NCBI GenBank assembly: GCA_000432175.1
Contig: HF989382.1
Coordinates: 1-13,733 of the forward strand
From: Eubacterium sp. CAG:786
Lineage (GTDB): Bacteria > Bacillota > Clostridia > Oscillospirales > Ruminococcaceae
Direction of reading: 5' to 3'
DNA length: 13,733 nt
Shown here in pieces: positions 7,918 to 13,176 of this stretch. The stretch's first letter is position 1. Each line of letters begins with the position of its first letter. The translations under genes and the position numbers were made by a program. Below the pieces are notes generated by a model, which ran no database searches, was not told where the DNA came from, and was given only the letters and a program-made list of their open reading frames with translations.

Positions 7918-8001
7918 TTCCACAGGCATTTTCTTTATTCCGAATACGGCTCTCAGAATTCCGGCGAATAGCTTCGGGCTTTTTAGTACGACTATTTTCA
8001 T
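7915..8001 (-). CDS. spoVM: Stage V sporulation protein M (SpoVM), 28 residues
   Basis: SpoVM is an amphipathic peptide that recognises the convex forespore membrane and anchors SpoIVA and the spore coat basement layer. This minus-strand gene encodes 28 residues: it starts MKIVVLKSPK, continues LFAGILRAVFG and ends IKKMPVE. It aligns without gaps to my recollection of the 26-residue B. subtilis SpoVM, sharing M1, K2, K7, P9, K10, G14, I15, R17, A18 and G21. Pro9, known to be important for membrane insertion, is kept. The start at 8001 is fixed by a strong AAAGGAG at 8009-8015, 7 nt upstream. A longer reading frame runs upstream to 8106 but lacks such a site and overlaps the next gene, so I reject it. 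The gene is 17 nt downstream of a small membrane-protein gene on the same strand and ends at a hairpin. In Bacillus the gene is under sigma E; no convincing sporulation promoter could be assigned here. Confidence 0.88.
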   Translation of the reverse strand: MKIVVLKSPKLFAGILRAVFGIKKMPVE

Positions 8002-8018
8002 ATGTACGCTCCTTTCAG

Positions 8019-8186
8019 TCAGCATTTTAGCAGGAATATCCCGGAAACGATAAGCACTGCGGCGACGGTGAAAAGCAGTACCTTTATCGAAAAGAACGAT
8101 ATGCACATCAGCGCCGCAAGGAATGCCGCGACCGCCAGTATCACTCCCAATCCGCAGTTTTTCTTGCGTCTGCGTGGTCTTCTCAT
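8019..8186 (-). CDS. Small two-helix membrane protein upstream of spoVM
   Basis: A 55-residue protein on the minus strand, too short for most gene callers' default listings. It starts with a very basic segment, MRRPRRRKKNC, then GLGVILAVAAFLAALMC and, after a short turn (ISFFSIK), a second hydrophobic stretch VLLFTVAAVLIVSGIFLL ending KC. Two membrane helices with the positively charged N-terminus in the cytoplasm are expected. A GAGGGGG ribosome binding site (8194-8200) sits 7 nt before the ATG at 8186, and the stop is 17 nt from the spoVM start, so the two are probably co-transcribed. I do not recognise a named family. Its only contextual clue is spoVM, suggesting but not proving a sporulation link. 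Confidence 0.75.
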   Translation of the reverse strand: MRRPRRRKKNCGLGVILAVAAFLAALMCISFFSIKVLLFTVAAVLIVSGIFLLKC

Positions 8187-8238
8187 GCCGTCACCCCCTC
8201 GTTTCTCTGTCTTATATTATTCCTGAGCGCGGGGAATG

Positions 8239-8309
8239 GTTACAGATTTGCAATAAATATGCGCAGCTGATGTCAGAGCAGTTACAGATTAATTACAGTT
8301 TTGTAACAA
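8239..8309. promoter_or_regulatory. Candidate OmpR-family (WalR/PhoP-like) response regulator repeats
   Basis: Two identical 10-mers, GTTACAGATT, lie at 8239-8248 and 8281-8290, 42 bp (four helical turns) apart. TTACAG recurs at 8293-8298, exactly 11 bp after the 8282 copy, and TAACAA follows at 8304, another 11 bp on. Read on the minus strand, 8281-8297 is TGTAAT-N5-TGTAAC, which fits the published WalR consensus TGTWAH-N5-TGTWAH. Pho-type boxes have a similar 11-bp period. The array ends just upstream of the -35 box at 8313, where an activator of this class usually binds. No two-component gene is in the window. Confidence 0.45.
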
Positions 8310-8312
8310 TTA

Positions 8313-8341
8313 TTGACAGACGGAATTGTTTGATATATAAT
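8313..8341 (+). promoter_or_regulatory. Consensus sigma-70-type promoter for the lipoprotein gene
   Basis: TTGACA (8313-8318) and TATAAT (8336-8341) are separated by exactly 17 nt, a perfect match to the housekeeping consensus. Transcription would begin near 8348, giving a leader of about 37 nt before the lipoprotein ATG at 8385. The preceding region is AT-rich and carries the TTACAG repeat array. Confidence 0.85.
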
Positions 8342-8384
8342 GTGAACAACAGGATAGCTTCGAGCTTGAAAGGAGTGGCATTAT

Positions 8385-9263
8385 ATGAAAAGAAATCTTA
8401 TATCATACGCTCTTATCATTTCTGCTATTATGCTTACTGGCTGCAGCGGAAGCAACGAACCCACGAGTTCAGACAGCAGCACGGCGTCGCAGAATTCCAG
8501 CGTAACTGAAAACGCTACCTCAGCGGCGACAGCAGAAGCTTCTGTGCCGGAAAGCGGTGTGACTTCCGAAGCGGCACTGCCTACAGTCACGCTTCAATGC
8601 CCGCTGGACCTTGACGGAACCACGCTTGATCTGTCAAAACTGGATTACAGCTCATACGGTGCCAGGTACTATGTTTTCCATGGGTTCGCATGGTTTGCCC
8701 ACCCCACCGGAAAGGCAGTCGTCACCACAGACGGAACTGAGCCACAGCCCATAGAATACACGCTGCCTGAATTCACGCGCAGGGAAGTTGGAAATCAATT
8801 TGACGGTCTGACCCTGATTTCCGCAGACACTGAAGTTGATATCACCGACGACGGCGAGAGTTTCTTCAACGGCTGCAGCGCTGCGTTTGAGGGAACTTCC
8901 GAAATAACGGGGTACGCTTTTATTCAGCAGGAAGAAGACTACATGATGCCCAAAGGCACGATTTTCTTCATGCCCGAAGAGGGTGGCTGCAGCCTGCCGG
9001 TAATATACACAGCGTACAGCACCCTGAGTTCACCGATGTTCTACAATGACATTGGCTGGGGTAATGAATATAATCGGCAGTTTGATTTAGGCAATATAAG
9101 TGATTACGCCGACGCTGAATGGCTGTCGCAGATTCCTGCCGACGGCACCCCGGTGAGAATCACCGCTACGGTAAGCGATATAAAAATGTCGTGCTATCGA
9201 GATTCGCATAAAAGCGGAAATGGCTGGCTCAGCTGCAGTATCGATTCTCTTGAACTGGCATAA
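8385..9263 (+). CDS. Putative lipoprotein of unknown function
   Basis: A 292-residue predicted surface lipoprotein. The signal peptide is MKRNLISYALIISAIMLTGC, with lipobox LTGC and lipidated Cys20. A Ser/Thr/Ala/Glu-rich linker (about residues 21-65, SDSSTASQNSSVTENATSA) then tethers a folded domain. The domain contains CPLDLDGTTLDLSKLDYSS, an aromatic stretch (YYVFHGFAWFAHP), and a C-terminal half ending WLSCSIDSLELA. It holds five further Cys, so disulphides are possible outside the cell. I do not recognise the family, and no catalytic motif stands out. A GAAAGGAG ribosome binding site is at 8368-8375. The gene has its own consensus promoter and its own terminator, so it is a single-gene unit, perhaps controlled through the upstream repeat array. 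Confidence 0.85.
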   Translation: MKRNLISYALIISAIMLTGCSGSNEPTSSDSSTASQNSSVTENATSAATAEASVPESGVTSEAALPTVTLQCPLDLDGTTLDLSKLDYSSYGARYYVFHGFAWFAHPTGKAVVTTDGTEPQPIEYTLPEFTRREVGNQFDGLTLISADTEVDITDDGESFFNGCSAAFEGTSEITGYAFIQQEEDYMMPKGTIFFMPEEGGCSLPVIYTAYSTLSSPMFYNDIGWGNEYNRQFDLGNISDYADAEWLSQIPADGTPVRITATVSDIKMSCYRDSHKSGNGWLSCSIDSLELA

Positions 9264-9283
9264 CATTCACGCATAAAATAGTT

Positions 9284-9315
9284 TGTCCCGGGAGTAACCA
9301 CTCTCGGGACATTTT
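9284..9315 (+). terminator. Rho-independent terminator after the lipoprotein gene
   Basis: TGTCCCGGGAGT (9284-9295) pairs with ACTCTCGGGACA (9300-9311) over 12 positions with one G-U, around the loop AACC, and is followed by TTTT at 9312-9315. It begins 20 nt after the lipoprotein stop. Confidence 0.88.
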
Positions 9316-9350
9316 GCACAAAAAACACTTTAAAAGTTTGTTTAGTATGT

Positions 9351-9382
9351 TAATTTACAAATTAGCTAAAATGACTTAAAAT
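9351..9382 (+). promoter_or_regulatory. Promoter and candidate operator of the LacI-family gene
   Basis: TTTACA (9354-9359) and TAAAAT (9377-9382) are 17 nt apart, a reasonable housekeeping promoter in a very AT-rich gap. A perfect inverted repeat, TAATTT-AC-AAATTA (9351-9364), covers the -35 box, where a repressor would block polymerase. LacI-family operators more often have a central CG, so operator identity is a guess. The start codon is at 9439, giving a leader of about 50 nt. Confidence 0.5.
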
Positions 9383-9438
9383 AATATTATACATATTTAA
9401 TAAGTAATTGCCGGATAATGGTATGAAAGGATAAAATA

Positions 9439-10458
9439 ATGACAAAAAAAGCCGTGACCATGAGCGATATAGCGAAAGCGATGAACGTCAGCACAGTCAC
9501 CGTATCCAAGGCGCTTGGCGACCGTGACGGCGTGAGTGCCGAGCTGCGCGAGAGAATAAAGCAGAAAGCCACCGAAATGGGCTACCGCGTTCACGCAGGC
9601 GCTCACGGCACGAAGGACGGGCTGACTTACAATATCGGGATAATCGTAGCCAAGCACTTTATCAGCGACGCAAGTTCATTCTACTGGATAGTGTATCGTT
9701 ACATCGTGGAACTCCTCCAGAAGCAGAACTACTACGGAATGCTGGAGGTCGTTAACGACCACAGCGGCATTATCGAGGAAATACCGAATTCCGTTCTTGA
9801 CCACAAGGTTGATGGTCTGATAGTCCTGGGGCAGCTTTCCGACGATTATATTGCAAGGCTCATGTCGCACCAGCTGCCGACTGTTTTCCTGGATTTCTAC
9901 AGCAGCCGCGAGGACGCTGACGCGGTTCTTTCCGACAGCTTCTACGGCGCTTATATGCTGACGAGCCACCTTATCGAGAACGGGCATCGCCGCATAGGAT
10001 TCCTCGGGAGCATAAGTTCGACAAGTTCCATTCAGGACAGATATCTTGGCTATTACAAGGCGCTGCTGGAAAACCGCATTCCTCTGCGTTCAGACTGGGT
10101 GATCGGCGACCGTTCCAACGAGAGCGATATTTTCCCGGAATTTGCCCTGCCGAGCGAAATGCCCACCGCATTCGTCTGCAACTGCGACGAAACCGCATAC
10201 AAGCTTGTAAATCAGCTGAAGAACGCGGGATATTCCATTCCCGATGATATTTCGGTAGTGGGATACGATAATCATATATATTCTACCATATGCAACCCGC
10301 GCCTTACGACGATCGATGTAAACAGCAGGGTGATGAGTACCGAGGCTGTGGATATTATCCTGCACAAGATACGCGACGGAAACTATCGCCGCGGCAGGAC
10401 GCTCGTAACCGGAAAGCTAATCCGGCGCGAGAGCGTAAAGAAACTCACACAGGAATAA
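9439..10458 (+). CDS. LacI-family transcriptional regulator
   Basis: A 339-residue regulator: an N-terminal LacI helix-turn-helix (VTMSDIAKAMNVSTVTVSKAL, about residues 7-27), the GYRVHAG linker to the hinge, and a periplasmic-binding-protein-like effector domain with IGIIVAKHF, VDGLIVLGQLSD, the HLIENGHRRIGFLG motif typical of the family, ISVVGYDN and LTTIDVNSRVMSTEAVDII. Such proteins usually repress sugar uptake or catabolism genes and are released by a sugar ligand. No transporter or glycosidase gene adjoins it, so its target and ligand cannot be inferred. A GAAAGGAT ribosome binding site lies at 9425-9432. The gene stands alone between the lipoprotein terminator and a bidirectional terminator. 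Confidence 0.93.
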   Translation: MTKKAVTMSDIAKAMNVSTVTVSKALGDRDGVSAELRERIKQKATEMGYRVHAGAHGTKDGLTYNIGIIVAKHFISDASSFYWIVYRYIVELLQKQNYYGMLEVVNDHSGIIEEIPNSVLDHKVDGLIVLGQLSDDYIARLMSHQLPTVFLDFYSSREDADAVLSDSFYGAYMLTSHLIENGHRRIGFLGSISSTSSIQDRYLGYYKALLENRIPLRSDWVIGDRSNESDIFPEFALPSEMPTAFVCNCDETAYKLVNQLKNAGYSIPDDISVVGYDNHIYSTICNPRLTTIDVNSRVMSTEAVDIILHKIRDGNYRRGRTLVTGKLIRRESVKKLTQE

Positions 10459-10459
10459 A

Positions 10460-10497
10460 ACAAACGCCCCTCTTACTTTCGTAGGATGGGCGTTTGT
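10460..10497. terminator. Bidirectional terminator between LacI- and TetR-family genes
   Basis: ACAAACGCCC (10460-10469) pairs with GGGCGTTTGT (10488-10497). After one C/T mismatch the stem continues with TCTTAC (10471-10476) against GTAGGA (10481-10486), closing on the loop TTTC. The hairpin almost fills the 42-nt gap between the two convergent stop codons. The T-run is better on the minus strand (TTTTATT), so it is likelier to be efficient for the TetR gene. Confidence 0.82.
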
Positions 10498-10500
10498 ATA

Positions 10501-11157
10501 TCAGCGTTTGAGACTTTCCAGTATCTTGTTGGTGTGGAGATCGTCCTTATTCTGTCCAGGAACAGGATCGGGAGTAGTTGCGTACATGTGTCCGTCTTTG
10601 ATGAGCGAAGTTATCGCCAGGAACTCTGTGCCGATGCGTTTCGCAATTTCCTCTTCGGGGAACATGCACATCTTTGTCGCACACAGCGCGCTTATTCCGT
10701 AGGTGTAAGTCCACATGTGCTCGAACAGAACCTTTGCCTGCTCTGCGTCAAGACCGTAATCACGCATGATGACCCTGATGCATATCTCTTCAGATTCACC
10801 AAGACTGCCGAAGAAAGAGCCGGGGTTAACGGGCTTCTTGTTTTCAGTCATGAAAATCAGCTGGAACAGCTTCGGCTCTCTTATCGCAAATCTGACCATT
10901 CTGATGCCGGCTTCCTTAAAAGCCGGGGTGAAATCCTCGATTTCACGTATATAGCTGTTGAAACGCTCCATTGCGGCTTCATGCACCAGCTCAATGACCT
11001 CGTCCATGCTCTTGAATACCGTGAAGATCGGGCGTGCCGAACTTCCGAGCCATTCGCCGAGATTGCGCGTGGTGAGGAACTCGATGCCCTTTTCGCTGAC
11101 GAGTTCAAGCGCTCCGTTCACGATTTCTTCTTTTGTAAATTTAGGTTTTGGCGGCAT
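10501..11157 (-). CDS. TetR/AcrR-family transcriptional regulator
   Basis: A 218-residue regulator. The N-terminal domain begins FTKEEIVNGALELVSEKG and has a helix-turn-helix at about residues 29-48 (TTRNLGEWLGSSARPIFTVF) followed by KSMDEVIELV, the TetR pattern. The C-terminal ligand and dimer domain contains VRFAIREPKLFQLIFM. The frame runs 11 codons further upstream, but AAGGAGG at 11165-11171 is 7 nt before the ATG at 11157, so the shorter form is chosen. TetR regulators often control a neighbouring efflux or metabolic gene, but here the gene is flanked by its own promoter and terminator, with the one-carbon operon behind it on the same strand; the target is unknown. Confidence 0.9.
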   Translation of the reverse strand: MPPKPKFTKEEIVNGALELVSEKGIEFLTTRNLGEWLGSSARPIFTVFKSMDEVIELVHEAAMERFNSYIREIEDFTPAFKEAGIRMVRFAIREPKLFQLIFMTENKKPVNPGSFFGSLGESEEICIRVIMRDYGLDAEQAKVLFEHMWTYTYGISALCATKMCMFPEEEIAKRIGTEFLAITSLIKDGHMYATTPDPVPGQNKDDLHTNKILESLKR

Positions 11158-11360
11158 AATGCTACCTCCTTGAAAAACTAGATAAGACAACGCGGAAGTT
11201 TACTTTGGTTAATATATATAATTGACGATTTCGCTCCGATTATTATATCATGCTTTGTCGAATTATTCAATAGATTTTCCAATTTTTATAAAACGGAGTG
11301 ATATATCAAAATCATATAGCAAATATACAGCAAAGATTACCCGAGCTTGTTTCACACAGA
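11158..11360. other. Intergenic region holding the TetR promoter
   Basis: A 203-nt AT-rich gap between the tail of the methionine synthase activation gene and the TetR start. It holds the TetR promoter and leader at its lower end. A perfect 10-bp palindrome, TGATATATCA, lies at 11299-11308. I see no convincing terminator for the operon ending at 11361, and no small gene with a ribosome binding site. Confidence 0.6.
11242..11270 (-). promoter_or_regulatory. Promoter of the TetR-family gene
   Basis: On the minus strand TTGAAT (11265-11270) is followed after exactly 17 nt by TATAAT (11242-11247), with a TGA just before the -10 box (extended -10). Transcription would begin near 11235, giving a leader of roughly 75 nt that includes an AT-rich run (ATATATAT near 11215) where autoregulation could occur. 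Confidence 0.78.
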
Positions 11361-12029
11361 TCAGCATCTTGTGCCGTAAGCGCGGTATTTGCAGGTATCC
11401 TTGGCGTTGCAGTCCTCGCAGCTGCGTCGCTTCTTTTCAAGCTCACCGCGGAAAAGCCCCACCACGCCGATGATGGTTTTCCTGGGCGTGAGCATATTCG
11501 TAGCCGTGCAGCAGACGCCGATCTTTCTCACTGCGTCAACGGAAGCAATGAGCAGCGGCGCGCATTCGATCGGGAAGTCGCCGTATCCTGCGCCGTAGCA
11601 CCATGTGGTGCTGTATCCGGGCATATTCGCGAGGATATCCTGGCGCGCGTTTTCGTTGACCTGTTCGATCATGGCATTAGCCAGCGCGTCGGTGATCACA
11701 GCCTTCATGGAGTCCGAAACGTCCAGCTTTTTGAGGTATCTGTCAGTATCGGAAGAAAGCGTGGAGCACAGCACAGCCGCCTTGTCGCAGCCGCGCAGAT
11801 GTTCAGCGATGTCCTTTCCCTCAAGCATGAAATCGCAGTCGGAGAGGAAAAGCTCGTGCCCGCTCCTGATTATGCTGAATACGCGCCATACATACTGCGG
11901 TCTGGCTTCCTTGAGTAATTCCTGCTCGCATTCGTCGATAACGGCGCTGATACGGGCGTCGGGCTCTTCCGTGTAGCCCATGTAGCGCAGTGCTTCAGCA
12001 CGGTTTATCTGGGTTATTTCACTTGTCAC
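11361..12029 (-). CDS. Stand-alone cobalamin-dependent methionine synthase activation protein
   Basis: A 222-residue protein resembling the SAM-binding reactivation domain of MetH, which is a separate polypeptide in many Clostridia and in Thermotoga. In the family it helps restore oxidised cob(II)alamin to methylcobalamin on methionine synthase. Seen: RYMGY near the start, the mid-protein block MPGYSTTWCYGAGYGDFPIE (136-155), matching the family's GYGDxPxE motif, and NMLTPRKTIIGVVGLF. The C-terminus is Cys-rich (C204, C207, C213, C222; pattern C-x2-C-x5-C-x8-C), suggesting a metal or Fe-S site. The start is GTG at 12029, overlapping the metF end by 11 nt, with AAAAGGTGAT just upstream; expression is thus coupled to metF. 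The methionine synthase itself is not in this window. Confidence 0.86.
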   Translation of the reverse strand: MTSEITQINRAEALRYMGYTEEPDARISAVIDECEQELLKEARPQYVWRVFSIIRSGHELFLSDCDFMLEGKDIAEHLRGCDKAAVLCSTLSSDTDRYLKKLDVSDSMKAVITDALANAMIEQVNENARQDILANMPGYSTTWCYGAGYGDFPIECAPLLIASVDAVRKIGVCCTATNMLTPRKTIIGVVGLFRGELEKKRRSCEDCNAKDTCKYRAYGTRC

Positions 12030-12891
12030 AGCGTATCACCTTTTCTATGCTTTCACTGATTTTTCTCGCAACGTAAGGGTTATTCATGGTGTAGAGGTGT
12101 ATTCCGTCCACGCCCTGGGCAATCAGGTCGATTATCTGGTCAACCGCATAAGCGATGCCGGCGTCGCGCATTGCTTCGGGGTTATCGCCGTAGCGGTTGA
12201 TCATCTTCGTGAATTTCAGGGGCAGGCTGGCGCCGCACATAGTCACCATTCTCTGGACGGATTTTGCGTTCGTGCAGGGCATGATACCGGCTTCTATCGG
12301 TACGTTGATACCCGCAATGCGCGCTTTTTCCAGGAAGTTGATGAACGAGCCGTTATCGAAGAACAGCTGCGATATCAGGTGGGAAGCGCCTGCGTCCACC
12401 TTTTTCTTGAGGTTATGTATGTCGTCCACCATGCTGGTGCATTCCGGGTGAACCTCGGGGTAGCAGCCGCCGGAAAACGACAGGTTTGAGCGCGGCTTCA
12501 TGTATTCGATGAGGTCGCTTGCATGAAGGAATTCGTGCTTCGGCGGGATATTCGGGTTGATGTCTCCGCGCAGCGCGAGTACATTCTCGACGCCGTTTGC
12601 TTCGAGTTCCTTTATCTTCTCATCAATATCCGCATGGGTGGAATTGACGCAGGTGAGGTGCGCGATGGACTCGGTGCGGCAGTGTTCCTTTATTCTCCTT
12701 ACGAGGTCTATCGTGGAAGCACCCGCAGCGGTTCCACCTGCGCCGTATGTGACGCTGATGAAATCAGGGTGCAGGTCGCCAAGCTGTTCCAGCGTGTCGT
12801 AAATTACGGAAACATCGTTGTCCTTTTTCGGTGGGAAAACCTCGAAAGAGAACACGGTGTGCCCGTCCTTGAATAGCTCAGGTATTTTCAT
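12019..12891 (-). CDS. metF: Methylenetetrahydrofolate reductase
   Basis: Reduces 5,10-methylene-THF to 5-methyl-THF, the methyl donor for methionine synthesis, with an FAD cofactor. The 290 residues match the bacterial MetF length. The fold's markers run in order: HTVFSFEVFPPK, with Glu17 at the catalytic-Glu position, SVTYGAGG, HLTCVNST, VLALRGDIN (Asp110, the FAD-tuning Asp), FSGGCYPEVHPE, KVDAGASHLISQLFFDN, IEAGIMP, and GIHLYTMNNP near the end. A GGAG site at 12898-12901 lies 6 nt before the ATG. It follows the TSCPD gene by 12 nt and overlaps the activation-protein gene, forming a folate/methionine unit. The electron donor (NADH or other) cannot be told from the sequence. Confidence 0.96.
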   Translation of the reverse strand: MKIPELFKDGHTVFSFEVFPPKKDNDVSVIYDTLEQLGDLHPDFISVTYGAGGTAAGASTIDLVRRIKEHCRTESIAHLTCVNSTHADIDEKIKELEANGVENVLALRGDINPNIPPKHEFLHASDLIEYMKPRSNLSFSGGCYPEVHPECTSMVDDIHNLKKKVDAGASHLISQLFFDNGSFINFLEKARIAGINVPIEAGIMPCTNAKSVQRMVTMCGASLPLKFTKMINRYGDNPEAMRDAGIAYAVDQIIDLIAQGVDGIHLYTMNNPYVARKISESIEKVIRCDK

Positions 12892-12903
12892 CTGTATCTC
12901 CGA

Positions 12904-13155
12904 TCAGTTTTCTGCAAGGTATTTTTTGAGAGCCTCTGCGATCTGTGCAGGACATGACGTGGGCTTGCTGCCGCAGGTTATGCCCTCAAGACGGTCGATG
13001 ACGTCCTGGAGCTTCATGCCGACAACAAGTGAACCGATGCCTTTTAGGTTGCCGTTGCAGCCGCCTATTACCTCGAGAGACTTTATAACGCCGTCCTCGA
13101 TATCGAAAACCATTTTGCGGGAGCATACGCCCCTGGGAATATATTCGTAAGTCAT
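12904..13155 (-). CDS. TSCPD domain-containing small protein
   Basis: An 83-residue protein consisting essentially of one TSCPD domain, the module also found at the C-terminus of adenosylcobalamin-dependent ribonucleotide reductases. Four Cys are placed as in the family: C11 (RGVCSRKM), C33 (GGCNGNLKGI), C61 (ITCGSKP) and C68 (TSCPAQIAEAL). The name-giving TSCPD here reads TSCPA. Cys placement suggests metal or redox function, but the role of stand-alone members is not established to my knowledge. AAGGTGGT at 13162-13169 precedes the ATG. It lies 21 nt after the malic enzyme stop and 12 nt before metF, so it belongs to that operon. Confidence 0.88.
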   Translation of the reverse strand: MTYEYIPRGVCSRKMVFDIEDGVIKSLEVIGGCNGNLKGIGSLVVGMKLQDVIDRLEGITCGSKPTSCPAQIAEALKKYLAEN

Positions 13156-13176
13156 TTTTATACCACCTTGATTTTA

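Noticed and set aside
8002..8106. Longer 63-residue version of spoVM starting at 8106
   Set aside because: The extension overlaps the 55-residue membrane gene in another frame, lacks a ribosome binding site, and does not resemble SpoVM; the strong AAAGGAG marks 8001 as the start.
8211..8223. Minus-strand AATAATATAA as a sporulation sigma factor -10 box for the small-gene pair
   Set aside because: It loosely resembles a sigma K or sigma E -10, but no -35 element could be assigned with confidence, so it is not listed as a promoter.
8002..8226. Plus-strand frame of 74 codons
   Set aside because: It is antisense to the two small minus-strand genes, which have proper ribosome binding sites; its own start sits in the reverse complement of spoVM's Shine-Dalgarno region.
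10486..11181. Plus-strand frame of 231 codons
   Set aside because: It is the antisense shadow of the TetR gene: no ribosome binding site, no recognisable motif, whereas the minus strand has a helix-turn-helix and AAGGAGG.
11222..11250. Plus-strand promoter TTGACG with a TATATC-like -10
   Set aside because: The -10 match is poor, no plus-strand gene lies downstream, and the same bases form the better minus-strand TetR promoter.
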